Below, piece after piece: positions 1 to 9,154 of a stretch of DNA of 64,000 nt (the stretch's first letter is position 1; every line of letters starts with the position of its first letter). A program made the position numbers and the translations under genes. The notes under the pieces were generated by a model that had not been told where the DNA came from, ran no database searches, and saw only the letters and a list, made by a program, of their open reading frames with translations. Origin of the DNA: Chitinophagaceae bacterium (GTDB taxonomy: Bacteria; Bacteroidota; Bacteroidia; Chitinophagales; Chitinophagaceae); assembly GCA_003168265.1 (NCBI GenBank), contig PMSV01000002.1, forward strand, positions 78,950 through 142,949, in the 5' to 3' direction.

Positions 1-414
1 TTCACGCGACAACATTTGCGATGGACCCAGGCCCAGTCGCCCACTCATCCAGTCGTAGACTTTCAGGCCAAAACCATAATAAGGGCCTTCCCACCATTTG
101 TAATTTGGAACTATGAAGGACTGATTTTTTACAAGGTGTGGAGCATTGTTCTTCAGCAATCCTCTTTCGCGAAGCGCTTCCAGGACCAGTCTAATATTTC
201 CCTGCTGCAGATAGCGCACTCCTCCATGAACGAGTTTGGTGGAACGAGAAGATGTGGCTTTTGCAAAATCGAACTGTTCCATCAGCAAGGTCCGGTATCC
301 CCTGGATGCCGCATCCAGTGCTGTTCCCAATCCGCTTGCTCCTCCACCGATAATGCAGATATCCCAGTTTCGTGATTCGGATTCAAGTTGGCCGGTCATA
401 TCGGTTCGCTTCAT
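1..414 (-). CDS. glpD: Glycerol-3-phosphate dehydrogenase, N-terminal part (cut by window edge)
   Basis: Only the first 138 codons are present; the gene runs off the left edge. The protein would oxidise sn-glycerol 3-phosphate to dihydroxyacetone phosphate with FAD, passing electrons to the quinone pool at the membrane. The N-terminus shows the dinucleotide-binding GGGASG motif at residues 23-28 and the family's RSTKLVHGGVRYL block at about 57-69. The ATG at 414 is used; an in-frame ATG at 399 is an alternative. It lies 67 bp downstream of glpK on the same strand, so kinase and dehydrogenase probably form one glycerol-utilisation unit. Confidence 0.93.
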   Translation of the reverse strand, partial: MKRTDMTGQLESESRNWDICIIGGGASGLGTALDAASRGYRTLLMEQFDFAKATSSRSTKLVHGGVRYLQQGNIRLVLEALRERGLLKNNAPHLVKNQSFIVPNYKWWEGPYYGFGLKVYDWMSGRLGLGPSQMLSRE

Positions 415-481
415 ATCTGTTTAATTCCTGGATTTAATTCTTGAACTTGATTTTTGGGCTCAGTTCTTAAGCAATCATTCG

Positions 482-1984
482 CTACCGTTCCTCTGCCCAG
501 GAGATGGTCGCATTGACTGCCCTTTTCCATCCTTTAAGAAGAAGGGCAATCTTATCAGGGTCCTCGGCCGGTATAAATTTCTTGTCTAATTGCCATTGAT
601 TTTGCAAGTCTTCCAAGCTTCCCCAATATCCCACGGCAAGTCCTGCCAGGTAGGCAGCTCCGAGGGCAGTCGTTTCCGTTATTCTGGGCCTGAGGACCGG
701 GACCTGTAAAAGATCGGACTGGAATTGCATCAGCAGGTTATCGGCTGTTGCCCCACCATCCACCCTTAGCTCGCTGATAGGGATGCCTGAATCCGCCTCC
801 ATTGATTTCAAGACATCATAGGTTTGAAAGGCAATACTTTCGAGGGCGGCCCTGGCAATATGTGCGTGAGTGGTTCCCCTTGTCATCCCGAATAGGCTTC
901 CCCTGGAATATTGGTTCCAATGGGGTGCACCCAGGCCGGCGAATGCGGGTACAAGATAAACGCCTCCGGTATCCGGCACTTGTGCTGCCAGGGATTCCAC
1001 TTCAGCGGAAGTATGGATCATTCTCAACCCATCCCGAAGCCATTGGACAACAGCGCCCCCGATGAATATACTGCCTTCAAGCGCATATTCAACTTTGCCC
1101 TGAATCTTCCAAGCGACCGTTGTCAATAAATTGTTTTTGGAATGGACTGGTTGATCTCCTGTGTTCATGAGCAGGAAGCAACCCGTACCATAAGTATTCT
1201 TCCCCATTCCGGCCCGGGTGCAGAGTTGTCCGAATAATGCTGCCTGTTGATCACCTGCGATCCCTGCAATTGGAATACCGGAACTGGGAGCAATAATGCT
1301 TCCACTCATACCATAAATTTCACTTGAGGCCCGAACCTCCGGCAGCATGGAGACTGGAATTTCGAATAATCGAAGAAGATCTTCGTCCCATTCGCAGCTA
1401 TGAATATTGAAGAGCAAGGTTCGCGAAGCATTGGAAATATCTGTGATATGGAGCTTTCCCGAAGACAGTTTCCAGGCCAGCCAGGAATCCACCGTGCCGA
1501 ATGCCAGTTCTCCCTTTTCGGCCCGCTTGCGGGCCCCATCAACATGATCTAAGATCCATTTGATCTTGGTGGCAGAGAAATAGGCATCGATGACAAGGCC
1601 GGTCTTATCCCTGATCGAAGCAGATATACCAGCAGCCTGTAGTTCCTGACAATAATCGGCTGTTCTTCGGTCCTGCCAAACGATGGCATTGTAAATGGGC
1701 TTCCCCGTCTTACGATCCCAGACGATGGTGGTCTCGCGTTGATTAGTTATCCCGATTGCAGCGATTTGCCTGGCATTCACCCCGTGCTTGGCCATTGTTT
1801 CAGCCATCACCCCATACTGGGAAGACCAGATTTCCTCGCCGTCGTGTTCTACCCAACCGGGATTAGGAAAGATCTGACGGAATTCTTTTTGTGCCAGGCT
1901 GGCAATATTTCCTTCATGATCGAAGAGTATCGCCCTTGAGCTGGTAGTCCCCTGGTCCAGCGATAAAATATATTTATCCTGCAT
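482..1984 (-). CDS. glpK: Glycerol kinase
   Basis: This enzyme phosphorylates glycerol to glycerol 3-phosphate with ATP in the cytoplasm. The 500-residue length is normal for the family. The phosphate-binding DQGTTSSR motif is at residues 10-17. The FGGY-family features [19 protein letters not shown] and [15 protein letters not shown] lie in the C-terminal half. The start is the ATG at 1984. The product feeds the glpD gene immediately downstream. I saw no TAnnTTTG box directly upstream, so its regulation is not visible here. Confidence 0.97.
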   Translation of the reverse strand: MQDKYILSLDQGTTSSRAILFDHEGNIASLAQKEFRQIFPNPGWVEHDGEEIWSSQYGVMAETMAKHGVNARQIAAIGITNQRETTIVWDRKTGKPIYNAIVWQDRRTADYCQELQAAGISASIRDKTGLVIDAYFSATKIKWILDHVDGARKRAEKGELAFGTVDSWLAWKLSSGKLHITDISNASRTLLFNIHSCEWDEDLLRLFEIPVSMLPEVRASSEIYGMSGSIIAPSSGIPIAGIAGDQQAALFGQLCTRAGMGKNTYGTGCFLLMNTGDQPVHSKNNLLTTVAWKIQGKVEYALEGSIFIGGAVVQWLRDGLRMIHTSAEVESLAAQVPDTGGVYLVPAFAGLGAPHWNQYSRGSLFGMTRGTTHAHIARAALESIAFQTYDVLKSMEADSGIPISELRVDGGATADNLLMQFQSDLLQVPVLRPRITETTALGAAYLAGLAVGYWGSLEDLQNQWQLDKKFIPAEDPDKIALLLKGWKRAVNATISWAEER

Positions 1985-2330
1985 GCAATCGAAATTTGGA
2001 GCATAAGATACCTAAAAACTCAACTCGCCGATTATCAAAAAAAGAGATTCCCGGATTTTCTGTTTTACTAAGCGCTGTAACTTTTCACCATCATCAAAAA
2101 TCTGCTTATGAGAAGCGCTTGTTTACGGATCGCCGCCATCCCTTGGAAGATTCCAAAAAAAAACAGCGTCCATTTCACCAGCTGCAAAAACCTTCCCTTA
2201 GTATCCAGCTTGCGCTGGTTCGGATAAACTTCATCGGCAGTATCTTGATTCTTTGTTATTTAACAAAGATTTCCCCCGAAATTTTTCAAAATTATGCGTT
2301 CGATCCTTAATTTTCTATAAACTAGTAACC
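1985..2330. other. Intergenic region between divergent glpK and lepB
   Basis: These 346 bases separate two divergent genes and should carry both promoters. I see one clear element, an 18-bp near-perfect palindrome at 2251-2268. A weak -7-like sequence TAATTTTC lies at 2308-2315, just before the lepB start. An open frame of 104 codons from 1996 shows no family resemblance and no protein-like composition, so I do not call it. Confidence 0.5.
2251..2268. promoter_or_regulatory. Palindrome upstream of lepB
   Basis: The sequence ctttgttatttaacaaag consists of two perfect 8-base arms around a 2-base centre. It sits 63 bp before the lepB ATG and about 267 bp before glpK. The length and symmetry fit an operator for a dimeric regulator. 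No T-run follows, so a terminator is unlikely. No regulator is identified. Confidence 0.35.
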
Positions 2331-3869
2331 ATGCCTATCCAACAATTTTTGTTGCTTCTGTTTATCCAGTTGCTTCTCTTGCTCCTTCCTTCTCCAGGTA
2401 TTTACCTGCTTTTCCAAAAATCAGGAGAAGCCGGATGGAAGGCCTTCATACCTTTTTATAATACATGGACCATTCTTAAGATCGGAAAACGAAAAAAATG
2501 GATTTTCATCCTTCAATTCCTGCCTATTATCGGATGGTTTGCAACCATGAGCATTTATATTGATTTAGCCCGCTATTTTGGAAAGTTCCGATTCTATGAA
2601 AATACACTTGCTGCCCTTTTTCCTTTTTTCTATTTTCCCTATTTGGGTATGAAAAGAAAACTTTCCTATCTGGGACCCGATTCTGTCAGGGAATACAAAA
2701 AATCGGCTTTAAGGGAATGGATTGACGCAGGAGTTTTTGCTGTAGTGGCCGCCACTCTGATCCGCACCTTCGTATTCGAATCCTTTGCAATTCCCACGGG
2801 TTCTATGGAGAAAACCTTGCTGGTCAATGACTATCTTTTTGCCAGTAAATTGAGTTATGGACCGCGACTGCCAAATACTCCCCTGGCCTTCCCTTTCGTG
2901 CAAAATACCCTGCCGGTTCTGAATTCAAAGTCTTATTTGGAATGGATCAAGATACCCTATACGAGGTGGTTTGTCCATCCTGTCAAAAGAAATGATGTTG
3001 TTGTATTCAATTTTCCAGAAGGCGATACCACCATCGACAAGGAGGAATATGGTACAAAGGTCTTGTACTATGATGTGATCCGAAGTCTTGGAAATGGGGA
3101 TCCTGAGTCAGGCAGAAAGATACTGCTTTCCGATCCGGAAGAATATCCGCTTATTGTAAGGCCGGTCGATAAATTAGATCTCTTTGTTAAACGCTGTGTA
3201 GCCGTTGCAGGCGATACGCTGCAGATCCGGGAAGGCATTCTCTATGTTAACGGAGAAAAAGCCTTTTTGCCTGAACATAGCCAAACCGTCTACTATGTTG
3301 AAACAGGTGGCCAGCCTCTGGATGACCAGGTTCTGAAAGAGGAGTATCAGGTCAATATGGATAACAGCGAAGAATTTCAGACGACGGATAAGGCGAATGT
3401 GTACCGCATGCTCCTGACCAACGATGCCCTTGAAAAAATGAAAAAAAGCGGGCTTGCCAAAAATATCCGGTCTGAGATTTATCCTAATTCCCTGGCGCCG
3501 GCATTTCCCTTCGATTCCAAACATCCCTGGTCCTTCGATCAGTTCGGCCCCTTGTGGGTGCCTCGAAAGGGAAGAACGGTTTTGTTGAATGAAGATAATT
3601 ATTCCCTCTATGAACGTATCATCCGGACCTATGAAGGAAACAAGTTATTTAGGAGAGACGGAAAGATATTCATCAATGACAGGGCAACTAATCTTTACAC
3701 TTTTAAGATGGACTATTTCTGGATGATGGGAGATAACAGGCATAATTCCCTGGATTCAAGGGATTGGGGTTTTGTCCCGGAAGACCATATTGTTGGGAAA
3801 GCCAGCACAATATTTATGAGTTGGGATAAGGGGCTCAGATGGGAAAGAATCTTCAAACAGATTTATTAA
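2331..3869 (+). CDS. lepB: Signal peptidase I with extended N-terminal membrane region
   Basis: This protein should remove signal peptides from exported proteins at the outer face of the inner membrane. From the ATG at 2331 it has 512 residues, much longer than E. coli LepB. Several hydrophobic segments occupy residues 4-140, followed by the catalytic block FAIPTGSMEKTL with nucleophile Ser158. The general-base Lys is about residue 287 in VKRCVAVAGD. The conserved MGDNRHNSLDSRDWGFV box is near the C-terminus. Long insertions between the catalytic Ser and Lys and before the last box are seen in other Bacteroidota versions. The frame is open from a TTG at 2253, but that start would place charged residues before the first membrane segment and run through the palindrome. 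Confidence 0.93.
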   Translation: MPIQQFLLLLFIQLLLLLLPSPGIYLLFQKSGEAGWKAFIPFYNTWTILKIGKRKKWIFILQFLPIIGWFATMSIYIDLARYFGKFRFYENTLAALFPFFYFPYLGMKRKLSYLGPDSVREYKKSALREWIDAGVFAVVAATLIRTFVFESFAIPTGSMEKTLLVNDYLFASKLSYGPRLPNTPLAFPFVQNTLPVLNSKSYLEWIKIPYTRWFVHPVKRNDVVVFNFPEGDTTIDKEEYGTKVLYYDVIRSLGNGDPESGRKILLSDPEEYPLIVRPVDKLDLFVKRCVAVAGDTLQIREGILYVNGEKAFLPEHSQTVYYVETGGQPLDDQVLKEEYQVNMDNSEEFQTTDKANVYRMLLTNDALEKMKKSGLAKNIRSEIYPNSLAPAFPFDSKHPWSFDQFGPLWVPRKGRTVLLNEDNYSLYERIIRTYEGNKLFRRDGKIFINDRATNLYTFKMDYFWMMGDNRHNSLDSRDWGFVPEDHIVGKASTIFMSWDKGLRWERIFKQIY

Positions 3870-3993
3870 TAATTTGATTGATCGTCCTGGTAAAAGGCGG
3901 CCGTCTTCCAAGACCTATTCTAAAAAGGGATGAAGACTAAATTGAATCCAGGCTGTTGGTTTTCACAGCCATATGCTTTATTTTTACCTGGAT

Positions 3994-4830
3994 ATGGTTT
4001 TTCAGCGATCGGTATTTCTATTTTTTTTGGTCTTTTCGATAAGCCTTCTCCGGGGTCAGGATAGCCTAAACCATTTTTACAAAACCAGTGGCACGCTGGC
4101 AATAATTGTAAAAACAGCAGATGGGATTGTCCTGGTCGCCGATTCAAGATTGGCTTATCGGTCAACTTCGGGAAATGATGTACTGGCTTACCAGGATGGA
4201 ATGCCCAAATTATTTCCATTAAAAAAATTCGTGTTTGCAGTCTGCGGGGATTTCTCAGATGGCACAACGATGGTAGGTAAGATGATAAAAGATTTTGAAA
4301 AGAGCAAGCCGGAATACCGCACTCCGGAAGAATGTCTTTACAAATTCGGCGTTTTTACGAAGAACAGGTACCCTGTATATTTCGGTCGTCTTAAACACAC
4401 AGTTCTGCTCTGTGCGGGCTATGGCCCGGAGCAGATGATTGCGATGCTGCTGAATGGAAAGACCTATACCATTGACCAGGATATCTGGGCTTCCAATATT
4501 TATGGTAAAATAGATTCCCTGCATTTATTGAACCTGCCCAGAAACGCCGATAGCAGGCAAGCCACGGAAACGGTCATCAATACCCTTAAGGATTATATCG
4601 GTATCTTTCACAAGGAAGACGAAGCCGGAGGACTTTTTTCAGTGCTGAAGATCAGCCTGGACAATAGCTGGCACTGGGTAAGAAATGATTTTTCCGAAAA
4701 CGATCTGGATACGGAATGTGAGGCTGCACGGGATATATATGATAAGAAGGTCAGGATTTATTATACCTCAGAAAAGAACAAAAGACTTTTAATGCAATAT
4801 GTCCGGGAAATCCGGAAAAAATGTCATTAA
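3994..4830 (+). CDS. Secreted proteasome-like Ntn hydrolase (putative)
   Basis: The 278-residue product begins with a lipoprotein-free signal peptide (about 1-21, ending near LLRGQ). A block then resembles proteasome beta subunits and HslV: a Gly33-Thr34 junction followed by GIVLVADSR. If Thr34 is counted as Thr1, Asp50 falls at position 17 and Arg at 19, as in active beta subunits. A Lys in PKLFPLKKFVFAVCG (Lys72) lies where the catalytic Lys33 strand is expected, after an apparent six-residue insertion. Between signal cleavage and Thr34 there would be a propeptide of about 12 residues ending in Gly, the usual autoprocessing site. By family logic this would be an N-terminal-threonine peptidase or amidase acting in the periplasm or outside. 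That role is inferred; the rest of the protein is not recognisable by eye. The gene stops 4 bp from the convergent MBL gene. The ATG at 3973 is an alternative start. Confidence 0.6.
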   Translation: MVFQRSVFLFFLVFSISLLRGQDSLNHFYKTSGTLAIIVKTADGIVLVADSRLAYRSTSGNDVLAYQDGMPKLFPLKKFVFAVCGDFSDGTTMVGKMIKDFEKSKPEYRTPEECLYKFGVFTKNRYPVYFGRLKHTVLLCAGYGPEQMIAMLLNGKTYTIDQDIWASNIYGKIDSLHLLNLPRNADSRQATETVINTLKDYIGIFHKEDEAGGLFSVLKISLDNSWHWVRNDFSENDLDTECEAARDIYDKKVRIYYTSEKNKRLLMQYVREIRKKCH

Positions 4831-4834
4831 GAAA

Positions 4835-5482
4835 CTATTCTTCTTCTTTCAGGAATGGGTTATTCATTTTCTCAAAACCAATAGTCGTAGGTTCTCCGTG
4901 ACCGGGATATACAACGGTATCATCGGGCAAGGAAAACAGGGTATGCCTGATGCTATGGATGAGTGTGTCATAATCTCCACCTGGCAAATCCGTACGTCCA
5001 ATGCTTTTTCGGAACAGCACATCACCGCTGATTATGAATTTCTGTGAGGGAGAGTAGAAGCAAATGCTACCCGGCGAATGCCCCGGACTAAACAGAACCA
5101 AGAGTTCATCCTCATCCAGCTTAATGCATTCGTTTTCCTTAAGAAACATCAATTCGCTGCGGTAGTTCTCGAATGGCATATTCCATCTTTGACCGGCTTC
5201 CGGAGCATATTTCAGCACTAACTCTTCATTTGGATGTATATACAGAGGAATGATATATTGATCATGTACGAATTTGTTTCCAAATACATGATCCAGGTGA
5301 CAATGGGTATTTAACAAATACTTAGGAAATAATTTTTTCTCTTCAATGAAATCCTGCAATATTTTTCTTTCATTTCCGAAATAACATCCGGGGTCAATGA
5401 TGCAACAGGCATCTTTGTCATTGTATAGCACGTATGTATTTTCCAGTATGGGATTGAAAGTAAATGTCTTTACCGTGAGCAT
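4835..5482 (-). CDS. MBL-fold metallo-hydrolase (glyoxalase II-like)
   Basis: The 215-residue protein has the metallo-beta-lactamase fold signature THCHLDHVFGN (from residue 59), which supplies the paired-metal ligands. Further ligands are in FSPGHSPGSICFY, in SGDVLF and in the final YPGHGEPTTIG. Small proteins of this type hydrolyse thioesters such as S-lactoylglutathione or persulfide substrates; the substrate cannot be told from sequence. I chose the ATG at 5482, which gives the usual MLTVKTFTFNP-type beginning. The frame continues open to 5602 but would then overlap the divergent gene starting at 5557. Confidence 0.85.
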   Translation of the reverse strand: MLTVKTFTFNPILENTYVLYNDKDACCIIDPGCYFGNERKILQDFIEEKKLFPKYLLNTHCHLDHVFGNKFVHDQYIIPLYIHPNEELVLKYAPEAGQRWNMPFENYRSELMFLKENECIKLDEDELLVLFSPGHSPGSICFYSPSQKFIISGDVLFRKSIGRTDLPGGDYDTLIHSIRHTLFSLPDDTVVYPGHGEPTTIGFEKMNNPFLKEEE

Positions 5483-5556
5483 ACTCGGAGATTTTATCAA
5501 AATGTATTTCCCTGATAAAACGGATTGTTCTAACTTTAAAAATTCAAAGGATTGGT

Positions 5557-8500
5557 ATGCAATATTGTCAGAATAAATCAAATACAAAATATTTTTTTCC
5601 AACTATTCTTCTTTTTCTTACAATCAGCATCACCCAGGCCCAGGTCAATACCGTTGAATTTGGAAAAAACCGGTTGCAGTTCAAGAACTTCAAATGGAAA
5701 TATTATCAGACCCCCAATTTCAACACTTATTTTAGTCAAAACGGTCAACCCATTGCGGAATTTGTAGCCCAACTTGCTGAAAAAGAGCTTGCCGGAATTG
5801 AGCAATTTACGGAATACGGCCTACAACGCCGCGCGAACCTCGTCGTTTATAACAGTTTTAACGAGATGGAACAATCCAATATCGGTCTTAGCCTGGATTG
5901 GCAAACCACTGGTGGAATTACCAAACTGGTCAATAACAAAGTCGTTCTTTATTATACGGACGATTATAACCAGTTGAGGATACAGGTCAGGGAGGGAATT
6001 GCGCGGATCCTTGTAGAAAACATACTATTCGGTGATGACCTGGGAGAATTTGCCGCCAACCAGACCTTACTCGACCTTCCACAATGGCTGGTGGATGGAT
6101 ATATTGCCTACGCTGCTGAAAACTGGAACCCTACGCTAGATGATCAGCTAAAATCTGCCATTTTATCAGGTAAATACAATAATTTTTACCAGTTTGCTTT
6201 TGAGAAACCCTTGCTTGCCGGGCACGCATTCTGGTATTATCTCGCGGGTAAATATAAAAAGGAGAACGTCACCTATTTTCTCTACCTGTCAAGGGTATAC
6301 CGCAATCTCAACAATGCCTCCCAAAGGATTTGTAAGAAAAAATTTAAGGAAGTTCTGAAGGATTTTATGGAGGAAGAGGAGCAGGTATATGACAAGGATA
6401 TCCGGGGCCGCAGGAATATGCCAAAGGGTACGGTTTCGGTGGTGGAAACCCTGGGACCTGGCCGGGATTTCTTCCATTTTTCCCCCAGTCCTCAACCCAA
6501 GAGTCAGACCTATGCGGTGGTACAATATGTAAAGGGTCAGTATTGCGTGGTATTGCACGAGAATTTCATCTATACCAAAGTGCTGTTGAAAACCGGAGTG
6601 AGGATGAATGATAACCAGATCAATCCGCATTATCCGCTGCTGGCCTGGGATCCGAAAGGTACCCGCCTTACTGTCGTTTATTGGGACCGGGGCAAGGTTC
6701 ACCTTTTTGTTTATGATGTCTCTAAAAGGTATAAGCCGATCGTCCAGGATCTCGACATGTTCGACCAGGTGCAGGACGTGAAATATATGCTAGATTATAA
6801 AACGCTGATCCTAAGTGCGGTCAAAAATGGGCAGTCGGATATTTTCGTTTATAAAATGGAGCAGCAGTCACTTGATCAGATCACAAATGATGTGTACAAC
6901 GACCTGGATGCGAGCTTTGTTTCCTTCCCGGGAAAGACCGGCATCATGTATTCATCCAATCGTCCTTCAGCGAATGCGCCTTCCAATGATACAGTGCTGC
7001 CCTCCAATAATCATTATAATATTTTTCTGATCGATAACTGGAACAAGAGCGAATTCAAACAGATATCCCAGCTTACCAGAATGAAGTATAGCGACGCCAG
7101 GTATCCCAGTCAGTACAATAACTTTCATTTTACTTTTGTCAGTGAAGAAAATGGGATTGCCAACCGTTATGCCGGATTTTTTACAACCCGGAGAGCCGGA
7201 CTGGACACGGTTTACAGGATAGGAGACGAACTGCTTCACAATCCCGATCCAATCGAACTTGATTCCGTATTGAAAGCCTACAAAAAAACCGAGCCGGATT
7301 CAATGTATGCTTTTTCCATTACCAATGACTCGGCCTATGTATTTCCCATTACAAATTACCAAAGCGGCCTGATTGAGACAAAAACGGCGGGGGATAATGG
7401 CCTGGTAAGTGAAGTTAGGCAGGAAGGAGATCTGAAATTCCTTTATAAGCTAAAGGTCGATGATGCGGCATTGAAAAAAAGAAATATCAATCCCAAGCTG
7501 ACGGAATTTCGCAGAAAGCAGGTGACTGCAATGCAGATCAGCAAGGGGGGTGAACTCATTCAGGCAATCAAGAAAGACTTCGATACGGCTAAAAAGAAGG
7601 GTGATTTCTTTGAAAACGAGTTTGAACAGGACAAAAACGATACGGCAACAAAAGCCAAAGCAGCAGAGATGCCTAAAGCTGGTTCTCCTTCGAATGCTCC
7701 TGACGGTAATTCTTCTGTTGGGCAGCTCAAAGATGGAAAACCTGCTATTCAGGATGCCAAACTATACGACTACAAGCTCAAGTTTTCGGTAGATAACTTT
7801 ACTGCTGGCTTTAACAATGATGTTTTGATCACGAATTACCAGCCCTTTACCGGCTCGGTTCCTATCACGATGTCGGGCGCTGATGCCTTCAGTGGCATGT
7901 TCAAAGCCTCAGTATTCGACTTGTTCGAGGACTGGAGATTTACAGGCGCTTTTCGTCTGCCCTTCTTCAGTACAGGAGATTCTCCTTCTCCGCTCACTAC
8001 AGAAACAGGAAATACTTTTACGCCGAACGGAGGTTCTTTTCTGGACGGGAATATGGAGTGGTTTGCTAGAGCTGACTACCTGAAAAAAATGTTTGATTTT
8101 TCCCTGATCTATTACAGGGAAACGGAAACGGGCACTGCTAACCTCAACGTAGAGGAGCCTGGTTATTATGATTCTTCGCTCGTAGGGGGAACCTATTATT
8201 CCAAAAGCTTTACCAATATTTACGAAGGAGTTATCAAATATCCTTTTGACAGAATCAGGAGCCTGCGGCTGACACTTGGTATTCGTACCGATCGTTGGGT
8301 GCTTCAACCGACCGGAGATCCGAGCACTGATTTGCTGGTTCTGAGTGCCAGAGATATCAATGATAAAACGATGGCGATTTCAAGGCTGGAATATGTTTAC
8401 GATAACAGTATCCTTAAAACGACGAATATATGGAATGGGCTGCGATACAAGTTCTATATGGAATTCTATGATCAGATCAATCAGCCGGACGGAATCGGAG

Positions 8501-9117
8501 AAGGAAGGAAAATGTTCAATTTCGGTTTTGATGCCAGGAATTATTATCCCATCTATCGGAACCTGATCTGGGCTCTCCGTGCGGCCGGCGATTTTTCCTG
8601 GGGTAATCAAAAGATCATCTATTATTTAGGCGGTACGGATGGCTGGCTTTTCCCGAAAGCCTACCAGACCCAGCCTGCACAGGATAATACCTATGCTTAC
8701 CAGAGCCTGGCGGTCAACCTTCGCGGTTTTGACCAGAATATTGCCAATGGCAATAACAATGTTGTGATCAATAGCGAACTCCGTTTGCCGATCTTCTCTA
8801 CCTTATTTAATAAGCCCATCAATAATGCCTTCCTGCGCAATTTCCAGTTGGTGCAGTTCTTTGACCTGGGAAGCGCATGGAATGGCAATTATAATAAGAT
8901 CCAAAGGCCCTCAGTCACTTACACTACGAGTGATTCTCTTAATCCTGTTACCATCCTGGTCCGTGCCGGTGGCATCGGGCCATTTGCGGGCGGTTATGGT
9001 TTTGGAGTCCGCAGTACTTTACTGGGATATTTCCTTCGCTGCGATGTAGGATGGCAAATGAATACTTTTTTTGGAACGGCTCCGGTAGTTAATGTTTCAA
9101 TGGGAGTCGACTTCTGA
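5557..9117 (+). CDS. TolB-like propeller plus outer-membrane barrel protein with degenerate peptidase-MA domain
   Basis: This 1186-residue protein combines three parts. A signal peptide (about 1-29, ending in TQAQ) precedes a region resembling gluzincin peptidase-MA domains: the LPQWLVDGYIAYAAE block at about 174-188 is typical. The expected HExxH helix reads REGIARILVEN at 145-155 and has no histidines, so peptidase activity is unlikely. A middle section has TolB/WD-like blades (for example SDIFVYKMEQQSLDQITNDVYNDLDASF). The last third has alternating beta strands of an outer-membrane barrel and ends in an aromatic residue (SMGVDF), as BAM substrates do. Such proteins occur in Bacteroidota with unknown roles; an outer-membrane surface or transport role is inferred. 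A TAACTTTA box at 5531-5538 could be its promoter. Confidence 0.75.
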   Translation: MQYCQNKSNTKYFFPTILLFLTISITQAQVNTVEFGKNRLQFKNFKWKYYQTPNFNTYFSQNGQPIAEFVAQLAEKELAGIEQFTEYGLQRRANLVVYNSFNEMEQSNIGLSLDWQTTGGITKLVNNKVVLYYTDDYNQLRIQVREGIARILVENILFGDDLGEFAANQTLLDLPQWLVDGYIAYAAENWNPTLDDQLKSAILSGKYNNFYQFAFEKPLLAGHAFWYYLAGKYKKENVTYFLYLSRVYRNLNNASQRICKKKFKEVLKDFMEEEEQVYDKDIRGRRNMPKGTVSVVETLGPGRDFFHFSPSPQPKSQTYAVVQYVKGQYCVVLHENFIYTKVLLKTGVRMNDNQINPHYPLLAWDPKGTRLTVVYWDRGKVHLFVYDVSKRYKPIVQDLDMFDQVQDVKYMLDYKTLILSAVKNGQSDIFVYKMEQQSLDQITNDVYNDLDASFVSFPGKTGIMYSSNRPSANAPSNDTVLPSNNHYNIFLIDNWNKSEFKQISQLTRMKYSDARYPSQYNNFHFTFVSEENGIANRYAGFFTTRRAGLDTVYRIGDELLHNPDPIELDSVLKAYKKTEPDSMYAFSITNDSAYVFPITNYQSGLIETKTAGDNGLVSEVRQEGDLKFLYKLKVDDAALKKRNINPKLTEFRRKQVTAMQISKGGELIQAIKKDFDTAKKKGDFFENEFEQDKNDTATKAKAAEMPKAGSPSNAPDGNSSVGQLKDGKPAIQDAKLYDYKLKFSVDNFTAGFNNDVLITNYQPFTGSVPITMSGADAFSGMFKASVFDLFEDWRFTGAFRLPFFSTGDSPSPLTTETGNTFTPNGGSFLDGNMEWFARADYLKKMFDFSLIYYRETETGTANLNVEEPGYYDSSLVGGTYYSKSFTNIYEGVIKYPFDRIRSLRLTLGIRTDRWVLQPTGDPSTDLLVLSARDINDKTMAISRLEYVYDNSILKTTNIWNGLRYKFYMEFYDQINQPDGIGEGRKMFNFGFDARNYYPIYRNLIWALRAAGDFSWGNQKIIYYLGGTDGWLFPKAYQTQPAQDNTYAYQSLAVNLRGFDQNIANGNNNVVINSELRLPIFSTLFNKPINNAFLRNFQLVQFFDLGSAWNGNYNKIQRPSVTYTTSDSLNPVTILVRAGGIGPFAGGYGFGVRSTLLGYFLRCDVGWQMNTFFGTAPVVNVSMGVDF

Positions 9118-9154
9118 TGAATCCATAATGTTGTGCTCATGCAGTTTACGGCAA

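Noticed and set aside
1996..2310. Open frame of 104 codons upstream of lepB
   Set aside because: Its composition is not protein-like, it has no family resemblance, and it covers the promoter region and palindrome of divergent genes.
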